A stretch of DNA of 64,000 nt. It comes from an uncultured Dehalococcoidia bacterium (lineage in GTDB: Bacteria; Chloroflexota; Dehalococcoidia; Lucifugimonadales; Lucifugimonadaceae). The stretch covers positions 1,178,001 to 1,242,000 of the forward strand of contig OX638325.1 of assembly GCA_951812795.1 (NCBI GenBank), given 5' to 3'. The position numbers were made by a program, and so were the translations under genes. Of this stretch, positions 8,480 through 15,914 are shown piece by piece; within the stretch, counting starts at the first letter, position 1; the number at the start of each line of letters is the position of its first letter. The notes under the pieces were generated by a model, which saw nothing but the letters and a program-made list of their open reading frames with translations, did not search any database and was not told the origin of the DNA.

Positions 8480-9277
8480 TTGACACTCGCAAAACACGAG
8501 ATCGAATCCTATGAAACGATCGAGATCGATTTTGAGAAAACCCGCGTCCTAGACCGCTTCTCGGACCAAGAGCTCGCCGAAGTCAACCAACAGCTCGAAG
8601 AGGCTCACCCGTCAGACATCCTCCAATGGGTCGACGATACCTTCGGCGATCGCGCCATCCAAATGTCCTCGTTCGCCGTCGACGGGATGGCCATCTTCGA
8701 CATGTACTGGAAGGTCAACCCCAAAGCCCGACTCGCCACACTCGACACCATGCGACTCTTCGAAGAGACCTACGATCTCATGGACCGCATCGCCCGCCGC
8801 TACAACACCGAAGTGGAAGTCCACTACCCCGACATTCGTGAAGTCGGACGCATGATCCGCCAACACGGCATGAACCTCTTCTACAAAGGCGTCAACAACC
8901 GCAAACTCTGCTGCGAAATCCGCAAGGTCAACCCCCTCAATAAAGCCCTGAGCGAAGCCGACGCCTGGATCACCGGACTCCGCCGCGACCAAGGCATGAA
9001 GCGCTCTGAAATCCAGATCGTCGAAAAAGACCTCGCCCACGACGCATACAAAATCAACCCCGTCGCCAACTGGACCGCCGAGCAAATCCGCCAATACGCC
9101 CTCGACAACAAAGTCCCCTACAACATCCTCCACGACAAAGGCTACCCCTCAATCGGCTGCGCCCCCTGCACCCGAGCCGTCAAACCCGGCGAAGATGAAC
9201 GCTCCGGCCGCTGGTGGTGGGAATCCGACCCCGACGCCAAAGAATGCGGCATCCACACTGTATCCCCCAGCGATTGA
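8480..9277 (+). CDS. cysH: Phosphoadenylyl/adenylyl-sulfate reductase (CysH family, 4Fe-4S APS type)
   Basis: Reduces activated sulfate to sulfite in assimilatory sulfur metabolism, in the cytoplasm. The 265-residue frame has the PP-loop-like N-terminal region (MSSFAVDGMAIFDM near 62-75), a Cys pair LCCEIRKVNPL (Cys 144-145), WITGLRRDQG (163-171), a second pair GCAPCTRAV (Cys 227, 230) and the catalytic C-terminal KECGIH (Cys 256). Two Cys pairs are the cluster ligands that distinguish APS-type from PAPS-type enzymes. SSFGAED of most relatives reads SSFAVDG here. The start is taken at TTG 8480, after GAGAGA and beyond the leader terminator; earlier in-frame codons lie inside the RNA structure. 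The gene is followed convergently by a protease-like gene. Confidence 0.86.
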   Translation: MTLAKHEIESYETIEIDFEKTRVLDRFSDQELAEVNQQLEEAHPSDILQWVDDTFGDRAIQMSSFAVDGMAIFDMYWKVNPKARLATLDTMRLFEETYDLMDRIARRYNTEVEVHYPDIREVGRMIRQHGMNLFYKGVNNRKLCCEIRKVNPLNKALSEADAWITGLRRDQGMKRSEIQIVEKDLAHDAYKINPVANWTAEQIRQYALDNKVPYNILHDKGYPSIGCAPCTRAVKPGEDERSGRWWWESDPDAKECGIHTVSPSD

Positions 9278-9290
9278 GGTCGTCGCCAGT

Positions 9291-9647
9291 TCAATACATG
9301 ATGAGGTGAGTCGGGACCAACCGTTGCTCTACCGGGTCGACCGCCAGAGCCAAACCTTCCAAAGTGTAAGCACCCAATAACGCGGGACCTTCATCCTCCC
9401 CAAAAATCACCAAAGTCGTCACATCCTCTCCATTGACACTCGCCCTTGCCTCACCGTAGTCCATCTCGATCCTTCGCCCGTCGGCCAACAAAAACCTGCG
9501 CTTGCCCCGCCGCTCAACCCCTATCTCATTCAACAGGTTAGTTGGCAACGTCGTATACGCAGCACCGGTGTCAACCGTCGCATCAATCTCCCGGGACCGC
9601 TCACCATCCATACTGGATATCCGCAACGGCCAGTTGAATGTACCCAT
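9291..9647 (-). CDS. Retropepsin-like aspartic protease family protein
   Basis: The 118-residue protein carries the single-domain clan AA aspartic protease signature VDTGAAYTTLP (DTG at 26-28) and a second half with the hydrophobic strand pattern and Gly flap partner (PALLGAYTLEGLALAVDP). Such proteins dimerise to form one active site. The length of about 115-130 residues is normal for these bacterial families. GAGAGG precedes ATG 9647. A short acidic frame just upstream on the same strand (about 9684-9830, containing KIQDKPAENAVSDD) could encode a small partner or be a relic; it has no good start. The substrate is unknown. It differs from the second retropepsin-like protein at 47591-48022. 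Confidence 0.7.
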   Translation of the reverse strand: MGTFNWPLRISSMDGERSREIDATVDTGAAYTTLPTNLLNEIGVERRGKRRFLLADGRRIEMDYGEARASVNGEDVTTLVIFGEDEGPALLGAYTLEGLALAVDPVEQRLVPTHLIMY

Positions 9648-9911
9648 ATTCGAAACCTCTCTAAACCATCTACTGATGCGATTCTAATCCACCACCCAAT
9701 CTATCCTCATAGGCCTCCACCCCGCCGCAAAAGCATCCTCCGAATTGGCTACCTGGCCGTCCGCCAATCCGCTCTCCACATCATCTGAAACCGCATTCTC
9801 AGCTGGTTTATCTTGGATCTTCGGAACTGATCGAGTTCGTAACGTTGGTTGAGTGCGCTGATGTTCGAGTTGGATCGATCTTAAGGGTATGATCCAGAGT
9901 TTGCCCCCCTT

Positions 9912-9975
9912 TGGTGGACCTGACAGGACTCGAACCTGTGGCACACGGTTTGGAAAACGTATAGTCCGTGTAAGG
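9912..9975 (-). pseudogene. tRNA 3'-end relic (T arm, acceptor 3' strand and CCA)
   Basis: On the minus strand the T arm ACAGG-TTCGAGT-CCTGT is intact and followed by CAGGTCC, A and CCA. No matching 5' acceptor strand (GGACCTG) or D arm is found upstream. The anticodon region has lost canonical pairing: ACACGG and CCGTGT can pair, but 17 nt lie between them instead of 7. This is the form left by integration into, or decay of, a tRNA gene. It marks the left edge of the accessory stretch 10-12.5 kb. Confidence 0.55.
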
Positions 9976-10349
9976 ATCCGGACGGACAGGGCGTTGGCAA
10001 ATGGTTAATGGTTTCAATTCACGGCGATATCTGCTCCATGTAGAGTAGTCCGAGTCTCTCCGGTTGTCTTGATCGTTACTACAGCATTAACGCATTCGTC
10101 GGTGTTGGCGCTGTAGCCAGTGCAGACGAGTGAGAATTCGCCGGGACAGCAAATTGAGCGCGAGGAACGTCATGTCTCGACTCCTACGGTTCAACTTCAA
10201 CTCTGGCTAGTTCCAGGGGCAAGTTCTGTACATGGCGCATCAATGTGATGAAGACGATAATTTCGCGGCGATTCGCCAATTGGGAACGCCCATCATCGGT
10301 GCCGTCTACGTTATGCGCGCTGGGCTCAATCGGGCTTGAATGTAGTACT
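9976..10349. other. Gene-poor spacer with a possible short gene remnant
   Basis: No complete gene is seen. A minus-strand open frame ending at 10014 encodes about 50 residues with four Cys (CCPGEFSLVCTGY, TDECVNAVVTIKTTGE) but has no start or ribosome binding site, so it may be the end of a decayed gene. Confidence 0.3.
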
Positions 10350-11357
10350 CTAGGTCAGGAGTTGATTGGCCTCGCCAAGATGTCGTTCAATCACGCATTG
10401 CCATTCTTCATCTTGTGATCGGTCGATCTGCCACGTCGTTTGGGAGATGACGAACCATCGGACTATCCAGAGTCGATGCCAAAAGTACGCCCAACGCTCA
10501 GGTTCCATCGATGCTCGTTCCAACTTGGACTCGGCTGCCCCACCAGCCGTAACGTAGGCGTCGATCATCTCGCGCAGGGCCGCAAAGTCGGGCTTTTCGG
10601 TCGTCCAGAACCACCCCGCTAGATCTATTAGACCTGGCCCGATGAAAGGGTGCCCCCAGTCGACGAGCGCAGTCTTCCGCGTGCCGATGTGCAAACTGGT
10701 CGGATTGAACTCGTTGTGGCACAGCCCGAAAGGAGCCGTATCAGCGTTTCTACTGAGTTCCGACGCTCGTTTCACGAGGCCTATGATCGTGGGTTGTATT
10801 CGGTCCAGATCGAGCCAACGGCCATGCGAATCTAGCGTCTTGATTCCCGCCTCGATGTCGCTAGGGAGTTGGCAGAGGGCATCGCCCCCCAGCACAGGGA
10901 GGCCTGTCGGTGGAATAGCGGCGTGAACTCTAACGGCCACATTGGCGCCTTCTTCCATGGTGGCATTACGGCGTGAAGGCCCAAGGTCTTCCATTACGAT
11001 CGTTACGGTATCGCAGTTTGACCAAACGAGTTGCAATTCAGTTAACGGGATACCTGAACCCTCGAGTGCCGCCTGAACGCGGCCATCGTCCTTCATGGGG
11101 GATCGAGACCTTTTGACGATGATGCTTCGTCCGTCGTTAAGGTGGACCCGCTCCACTCGAGATAACGCCCAATCCCAAATTACTTCGCGGCTTGAAAAAT
11201 CGAATCCAGGCCATCTGCGCTGGATCAACCAAGTCAAGCGGCTGTTATCAATTGTCGGCAGGTTGGCCATGGCAACCATCTTTGCAAACGCGCTCGGGTC
11301 GACAGATACCCCATCTGTAGTCTTTATGTGGCGTATGGAGTCATTCGCAACCGCCAC
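10350..11357 (-). CDS. Aminoglycoside phosphotransferase (APH) family kinase-like protein
   Basis: The 335-residue protein has the APH/choline-kinase fold layout: an N-lobe strand with Lys (RSIIVKRSRSP), a hinge (VTIVMEDLGPS), the catalytic-loop region FGLCHNEFNPTSLHI and the metal-binding segment ALVDWGHPFIGPGLIDLAGWFW. In typical members the catalytic loop reads HGDxxxxN; here it is HNEFNPTS, so the catalytic Asp is replaced by Glu. The VDWG Asp that binds metal is kept. It may phosphorylate a small molecule, or be weakly active or inactive. The GTG start is tentative (an ATG 27 codons in is an alternative). It sits among fragments and toxin-antitoxin genes, consistent with an accessory locus. 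Confidence 0.65.
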   Translation of the reverse strand: MAVANDSIRHIKTTDGVSVDPSAFAKMVAMANLPTIDNSRLTWLIQRRWPGFDFSSREVIWDWALSRVERVHLNDGRSIIVKRSRSPMKDDGRVQAALEGSGIPLTELQLVWSNCDTVTIVMEDLGPSRRNATMEEGANVAVRVHAAIPPTGLPVLGGDALCQLPSDIEAGIKTLDSHGRWLDLDRIQPTIIGLVKRASELSRNADTAPFGLCHNEFNPTSLHIGTRKTALVDWGHPFIGPGLIDLAGWFWTTEKPDFAALREMIDAYVTAGGAAESKLERASMEPERWAYFWHRLWIVRWFVISQTTWQIDRSQDEEWQCVIERHLGEANQLLT

Positions 11358-11391
11358 TCGATACGCGGTCGGATCCGATCTATTGCAATTC

Positions 11392-11627
11392 TCAACCGGA
11401 GCGGATCACTTCGGGGGTTTCTTGCGCCGTCCACTCGTCAAAGAACGTCAGATATGGACGATGTCTTAGCTGAAGAAAATCCGAAACGAAATCTTGGCTT
11501 AAGAGGGTTCCGCTGATTCTTTGAAACACATAGACTGGTGGATCTTGCTTTCGAAACTTTACGGGACTGACTGAATTTCCGGTTGTGTTTCCTGCTTGAT
11601 TTCATATCGAGTCAGAGGATGACGAAG
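11392..11627 (-). pseudogene. Gene fragment without a start codon, unknown family
   Basis: The open frame encodes about 75 protein-like residues (YEIKQETTGNSVSPVKF, PPVYVFQRISGTLLSQDF, RPYLTFFDEWTAQETPEV) and ends 35 bp before the kinase start on the same strand. It lacks ATG, GTG or TTG near its beginning and is closed by a stop at 11628-11630. It is probably the 3' end of a decayed gene. Just upstream, TTGATTGTCTCTAGTTC (about 11638) and CTGATTGTCCCTACTTC (about 11684) form an imperfect direct repeat. Confidence 0.35.
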
Positions 11628-11708
11628 TCAGGCCCCACTTGATTGTCTCTAGTTCACCGTTATACGAATAAGCTGACTATACCTGATTGTCCCTACTTCG
11701 ATTAAGTC

Positions 11709-11915
11709 TCAACCCGACTTGGGCACATCGAAAACCATCACTGTCAACATCAGTTCTCTAGCAGTATCGTATAGGTGCCCAAAGTGGTAACGGAAACCGG
11801 TTTCCGCCTCCTCAACCGTGGCACCTTCAGTTATCAACTTAGGCAACAAAGGCGAAGTAACCGTATACCCGCCCTCAGGTTGAGAGGATAGAACTAAAGG
11901 GATTCTCGCACTCAC
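11709..11915 (-). CDS. HicB-like antitoxin family protein
   Basis: The 68-residue protein has the HicB/UPF0150 partial RNase H-like pattern: IPLVLSSQPEGGYTVTSPLLPKLITEG followed by TVEEAETGFRYHF, where the first segment is the strand-loop-strand and the second the helix. It begins at GTG 11915, four nt after a 35-codon frame. In HicBA systems this protein neutralises an mRNA-cleaving HicA toxin. No intact toxin gene adjoins it. It is downstream of a second hicB and a frameshifted hicA, suggesting layered or decaying toxin-antitoxin modules. Confidence 0.55.
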   Translation of the reverse strand: MSARIPLVLSSQPEGGYTVTSPLLPKLITEGATVEEAETGFRYHFGHLYDTARELMLTVMVFDVPKSG

Positions 11916-11919
11916 CTAA

Positions 11920-12027
11920 TCACGCTTTCTTGCGACCAATTGCCACATGTCGACGCATTTCACAGTCATCAACTGCTTGAATCATAGCCCGACCAATCAC
12001 CCTATGGCCGTTCCCAGTCCGTATCAT
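11920..12027 (-). CDS. Small basic protein, 35 residues, unknown function
   Basis: ATG 12027 overlaps the hicA stop as ATGA, and the frame ends 4 nt before the next HicB-like gene. The product is basic (MIRTGNGHRVIGRAMIQ, MRRHVAIGRKKA). The tight spacing fits translation as part of the same operon, but no family is recognised and it may be a relic. Confidence 0.35.
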   Translation of the reverse strand: MIRTGNGHRVIGRAMIQAVDDCEMRRHVAIGRKKA

Positions 12028-12261
12028 CGCCGTCGACCTCGATAGATATCCATAAAGTCGTCCACACTCAACCCCGAGTGTCGGATCAGCTTTCTCAACG
12101 TACCTTTAGCTAATTTCCGTCGAAACGGCACCGACAGCATCGCACTCCGTTCGTTGCATAGGATACGATGACTTCCCGTCGCATGGTCAAATCGGTACCC
12201 TAATACGGCCGACTACTCTCTCGAAGTCCCGCGAAGATATCACGGGTAGTCGTTCAGCCAA
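12024..12261 (-). pseudogene. hicA: HicA-type toxin gene with a frameshift
   Basis: HicA toxins are dsRBD-like mRNA interferases with one catalytic His. The first frame starts at TTG 12261, overlapping the hicB end by 8 nt, and reads ERLPVISSRDFERVVGRI, the canonical HicA N-terminus. It then hits a stop after RVPI. A second frame continues in register as GYRFDHATGSHRILC (containing the catalytic GSH), SVPFRRKLAKGTLRKLI and RHSGLSVDDFMDI, the canonical C-terminus. One extra base near 12196-12206 accounts for the break. The toxin would be inactive unless the base is an assembly error or the ribosome shifts. Confidence 0.7.
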
Positions 12262-12505
12262 CCGACGCAACCACCTCGGTCTCGATTACACGCACCTTCG
12301 CACCGTGTTCAGCCCGCGCATGTTTGGCCATTGACGCCAAATAACCGCCTATAGCGTCGGCAATGTTGTCAAAGGCCTCCTCTTCCGTTGAGCCATCAGA
12401 CACGCAACCAGGCAAATCCGTACATTCCGCGATGTACCGACCGTCTTCGTCGATCTCAATCTCGATGTTGAACCGCATCGACTTACTTGATGGAGCCTCA
12501 GACAT
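12254..12505 (-). CDS. hicB: HicB-type antitoxin
   Basis: The 83-residue protein contains the HicB core FNIEIEIDEDGRYIAECTDL followed by PGCVSDGSTEEEAFDNIADAI, i.e. strand, the DLPG(C) turn and the TEEEA helix, then a Glu/Val-rich tail. It is expected to bind and silence the adjacent HicA toxin. ATG 12505 is chosen because GGAGG lies 7 nt upstream; ATG 12511 would be only 1 nt from it. The gene order is hicB then hicA, with 8-nt overlap. The antitoxin is intact although the toxin gene is frameshifted. Confidence 0.75.
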   Translation of the reverse strand: MSEAPSSKSMRFNIEIEIDEDGRYIAECTDLPGCVSDGSTEEEAFDNIADAIGGYLASMAKHARAEHGAKVRVIETEVVASVG

Positions 12506-12646
12506 ACGCATTCCTCCAAACGTGCCGCTACGCGCCTCAAATAATCCGCATCTGCGGACCCACGTCTAATCTGCCAATGGCCAATCGCGACCGTTGTCTT
12601 GGTTTTAACCGAATTCCCTCGCGCAGTCAACAGCCCTGGCCTCGCT

Positions 12647-12669
12647 CCCCCTCTCACCTTGAGAGGGGG
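12647..12669. repeat. Palindrome CCCCCTCTC/GAGAGGGGG
   Basis: A nine-base inverted repeat with a short loop lies just past the ino1 stop. It resembles the CCCTCTCCC family and could also act as a terminator stem, although no T-tract follows. Confidence 0.5.
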
Positions 12670-12687
12670 CAAAGCAACAAAACCAAC

Positions 12688-14088
12688 CTAACTAGCCACT
12701 CCATGGCTCCCATCCGCAAACTCAATCACCGCCTTACGAGCGTCATCGTCCCGCATCTGCACCGGAGGCGACTTCATGAAGTACGCCGACGCCGGCTCTA
12801 TCGCTCCTGCAACTCCCTTGTCCAGCGCAATCTTCGCCGAACGAATCGCATCAATCGCAACACCCGCAGAGTTCGGGCTGTCCTCAACCTCCAGCTTCAA
12901 CTCCACATTCAGCGGCACATCGCCCCAAGATGTTCCCTCTAGCCGGATGTAAGCCCACTTCCGATCCTCCAACCACGGAACGTGGTCGCTGGGACCGATG
13001 TGAACATCATCCGTCGGCAACTCCTTCTCCAGCTGCGACTGAACCGACTGCGTCTTCGAGATCTTCTTCGTCACCAGCCGCGCACGCTCCAGCATGTTGT
13101 AGAAGTCCGTGTTTCCGCCGAAGTTCAACTGATACGTGCGGTCCAGCCGAACACCCCGATCCTCGAACAACCTCGCCAACACCCGGTGGATGATCGTCGC
13201 TCCAACCTGCGACTTGATGTCGTCACCAACAACCGGCACGCCCTTGTCCTCAAACCGCTTCTGCCAATACGCCTCTTTCGCGATAAACACCGGAATGCAG
13301 TTCACGAATGCGCAACCCGCCGCCAAAACCTGCTCCACATACCACTTCGTCGCCTGCTCCGAACCCACCGGCAAATAGTTGATCACAACATCCACCTCGC
13401 GGTCCCGAAGTATCCCAACGATGTCCGCCGTCGATCCCGGAGCCTTCTCCACCACATCCTCCAAATACTCCCCGATCCCATCATGCGTCATCCCGCGGTC
13501 AACCGTGATCCCTGCACGCGGAACATCGTGGAACTGCAATGCATTGTTCGTCTTCGCAAAAATCGCTTCGTTTATGTCTACGCCGACCTTCTCCTTGTCA
13601 ACGTCGAACGCCGCCACAACATTGACATCGCCAATCGTGTAACCGCCCAGAACGTTGTGCATCACACCCGGCACCGCCGACGAGTTCTCATCGACCTCGC
13701 CATATTTGTGAACACCTTGAATCAGCGATGAGGCACAATTCCCCAGACCGATGACTGCAACATTAATTCGACCCACAGGGGTTCTCCTTTCAACCGGTCT
13801 CGCCGGAACCATCGGCTCCAATGAACGAGATCGGGATCCTTGCCCGGAACTTTCAACGGAACTCTCAGCAGAACCAGACGCCGACGAGGCCGCTCCTTCA
13901 TCGACTACCGCGCTCGCCAGCGGACGGTTAGACCCCGGTGCCAGCGCTGCCTGCAGCGCCTCCTCCGATACGATCCAACTCCTCCCCAGCCGACTCGCCG
14001 GTATAAGCCCCTCACGAAGCCACTTGTAGACCGTCTTGCTGCTGACATCCAAACGCTCAGCAACATCACGCACCTTCAAATTGGCCAT
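12688..14088 (-). CDS. ino1: Inositol-3-phosphate synthase with an N-terminal HTH DNA-binding domain
   Basis: Converts glucose-6-phosphate to inositol-3-phosphate, the first step of inositol lipid synthesis. Residues 107-466 match the actinobacterial/archaeal synthase: NAD-binding [70 protein letters not shown] and [18 protein letters not shown]. Residues 2-50 form a separate excisionase/MerR-like HTH ([19 protein letters not shown], then [19 protein letters not shown]), joined by a Ser/Glu-rich linker of about 55 residues. The start is ATG 14088 with AAGGAG 8 nt upstream, so the HTH is translated in frame. The enzyme may sense its own substrate or NAD state and bind DNA, or the HTH may be an assembly module. 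PimA-like and PIP-synthase-like genes lie 1.8 kb away, divergent. Confidence 0.92.
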   Translation of the reverse strand: MANLKVRDVAERLDVSSKTVYKWLREGLIPASRLGRSWIVSEEALQAALAPGSNRPLASAVVDEGAASSASGSAESSVESSGQGSRSRSLEPMVPARPVERRTPVGRINVAVIGLGNCASSLIQGVHKYGEVDENSSAVPGVMHNVLGGYTIGDVNVVAAFDVDKEKVGVDINEAIFAKTNNALQFHDVPRAGITVDRGMTHDGIGEYLEDVVEKAPGSTADIVGILRDREVDVVINYLPVGSEQATKWYVEQVLAAGCAFVNCIPVFIAKEAYWQKRFEDKGVPVVGDDIKSQVGATIIHRVLARLFEDRGVRLDRTYQLNFGGNTDFYNMLERARLVTKKISKTQSVQSQLEKELPTDDVHIGPSDHVPWLEDRKWAYIRLEGTSWGDVPLNVELKLEVEDSPNSAGVAIDAIRSAKIALDKGVAGAIEPASAYFMKSPPVQMRDDDARKAVIEFADGSHGVAS

Positions 14089-14940
14089 GCTCAAAGCTCC
14101 TTCCTAAAACTTCCCAACGCGGCGGTTCCACATTCTTCCATTATTTTCTAACAATTTCCCTCAAAGTGCAACTAATGCTCGCCATATCGGGATGAATGAG
14201 AAACGAACAACCGAAACGAGTTCCCAGATGATCCCGAAAACCACCACCGCAGCAACAACCCTCGACGTTCCCCTACCTCCGCCGTAGGGGCAACCCTTGT
14301 GGTTGCCCTACCGCCACCGCAGCGATTCCTTGCACTCCGTCGCCCGCCCCCTCTGGATTCCGACAAAAGCCAACGCTTCCGCGGACGGAACGTCCATCCA
14401 GAGGGGTTGGGGGCAGCCATTCGGGATGCTGCGGTCAATTGCGATGTTGGTGGTTTGGGTGGTAGGGGCGGTTCGCGAACCGCCCCTACGGGTGTGATGT
14501 GGTTGCCCGTGCGGGTTGGCGGTTATGGTGGTGGAATTGATTGCCCAGAATTGTCGTAGGGGCGACCCTTGTGGTCGCCCTGGGTGGGGCATCGGGTGTC
14601 AGATGAGCCGCAAATGAAATACACGGAGGTGTGGTGTGCGAGGGCAACCACAAAGGTTGCCCCTACGGCTGGGCCCCCTTTGTCCTTCGCACGCAGGGGA
14701 TGCACGAGATTCACCGCAGCAACCCCACATCCACAAAACTATCCTCTCCCATAACAACGCCACCGCAGCAAATATGCCAGAAACCACTACAACCGTCCCC
14801 TCTCCCGCTCGGCGGGAGAGGGCTAGGGTGAGGGCAACCGGGCGGCCAAGGGGCGCGGACCACCCCAACACACAACCCCAGCCATCACCGCAACACCCTC
14901 CTCCCGCAACACCCATCCTTAAATTCCTTCCCAATCCTTA
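14089..14940. repeat. Repeat-filled intergenic region, left part
   Basis: No gene is supported here. Palindromes of the type GTAGGGGC(N)AACC...GGTTGCCCTA occur at 14285-14311, 14462-14492 (perfect GTAGGGGCGGTTCGCGAACCGCCCCTAC), 14555-14584 and, inverted, 14640-14667. A GGACGGAACGTCCATCCAGAGGGG element lies near 14377-14402. A CCCTCTCCCGC/GCGGGAGAGGG element with the tail CTAGGGTGAGGGC is at 14797-14836. A periodic ATCCT stretch ends at 14953. Confidence 0.7.
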
Positions 14941-14962
14941 ACATCCTAGTTCAATCCGCCAC

Positions 14963-14990
14963 TTGACAACCGTTACATCCGTAGTATTAT
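14963..14990 (+). promoter_or_regulatory. Near-consensus sigma70 promoter in a gene-free region
   Basis: TTGACA (14963-14968), a 16-nt spacer and TATTAT (14985-14990). No protein gene follows for 900 bp, so the transcript may be non-coding. Confidence 0.55.
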
Positions 14991-14996
14991 TAAAAG

Positions 14997-15270
14997 TGAA
15001 TTCAAATGACATCGCCGCCCTGACGAGTGCGGACACCAATCTAGCCGAAAGACCGAAGGGACATAGCGTCAGATCGTGGAAACGCAAGGAACACAAAACG
15101 GGGACACGGGGTCCTGCAAAGGTAACCCGGACCCGTCCGCGCGCAGAAACGACCAGCAGCGACGCCCCTCGCCCAATCTTGAGACGGGCGCAAGGTCTAG
15201 CGGTTCCGTTCGAAGCGATCGAAGTAACAAGTTCTGGTCGCCGGGGACTAATGCACCCCCGGCAACACGA
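14997..15270 (+). ncRNA. Possible structured non-coding transcript
   Basis: Downstream of the 14963 promoter lie several hairpins: CGT-GGAA-ACG near 15078, a long imperfect GGAC..GGGTCC / GGACCCGTCC stem around 15103-15142, TTCGA/TCGAA near 15210-15226, and GCCGGGG / CCCCGGC around 15239-15264. An open frame across it has no codon logic. It does not fit RNase P, tmRNA, 6S or SRP RNA by eye. The reading as an RNA gene is tentative. Confidence 0.3.
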
Positions 15271-15305
15271 GCCAGCAAGACATTCATGACCTCCCCCAAG
15301 ACGGC

Positions 15306-15371
15306 AAGTACCTGTCCCCCCTCCTCCAGGAGGAAGGGAAGTACCTGTCCCCCCTCCTTCAGGAGGGGGTT
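15306..15371. repeat. 33-bp tandem direct repeat, two copies
   Basis: The unit AAGTACCTGTCCCCCCTCCT followed by an inverted CC(T)CCAGGAGG occurs at 15306 and 15339. The second copy continues into GGGGTTAGGGGGAGG. The rest of 15372-15844 holds no gene I can support; CATCCTAGTTC occurs near 15799. Confidence 0.7.
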
Positions 15372-15845
15372 AGGGGGAGGCCACCAATGTCAAGCCAAGG
15401 GCCAGATAAACGGTCGTGGATTCGGCAGATGTCGGGCCCCACTCGCTGCGGGGCCGCGGCTACGGCACGAGGATGTGCAAAACTACCCGATGATCGGCGA
15501 CGCGACTCAACAGATTGGTCGCCGAGAGGGCCCGCGGACTGGCGACGCGGGCAGTGACCGGACGAGGGAAGTCGGCAGTCCAACATCTCGCAGCAAAGCG
15601 GCGATGTCCCACCGAGCAACGCTTCCAAAATCGAAGCAAGCTCCAAAAACCATACCCGTTCCCTTTCTCTGAAAAGGAACCATAACCAACCACCCCCGCT
15701 CGCGCGGGCAACGTCCGAAAAGACGAGGGAGGCAAAACCCATTCAATTAAACGCGCCAAAAGAACAAGAATCCTTGAAATCATTCCAAATCGTTCGCATC
15801 CTAGTTCTAACCCTCCAATCAAACGCGCCAAAACCGCAAAAAGAC

Positions 15846-15862
15846 TTGGTATGATGTACCAA
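15846..15862. promoter_or_regulatory. Operator-like palindrome over an extended -10 box
   Basis: TTGGTA-TGATG-TACCAA is a perfect 6-5-6 inverted repeat. It contains TGGTATGAT, an extended -10 (TG-n-TATGAT), about 65 nt before the glycosyltransferase start. A regulator bound here would block the promoter of the GT/PIP synthase pair. Confidence 0.5.
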
Positions 15863-15914
15863 CAGGTACCGTATTTCTAAAACGCGGTCAACGTTCGCGG
15901 TAGCTGACCCACCA

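Noticed and set aside
9684-9944. An 86-codon minus-strand frame upstream of the first retropepsin gene as a full gene
   Set aside because: Its first 10 or so codons are the translated tRNA relic. Only the 3' part looks protein-like and it lacks a credible start.
14172-14592. Short open frames rich in Arg, Gly and Pro near the GTAGGGGC palindromes
   Set aside because: They are translations of the dispersed palindromes, as the same peptides recur wherever the repeats occur.
15076-15672. A 198-codon plus-strand open frame and overlapping minus-strand frames
   Set aside because: It spans hairpins and the 33-bp direct repeat, has low-complexity Arg/Ser/Pro composition and no family motif or ribosome binding site.
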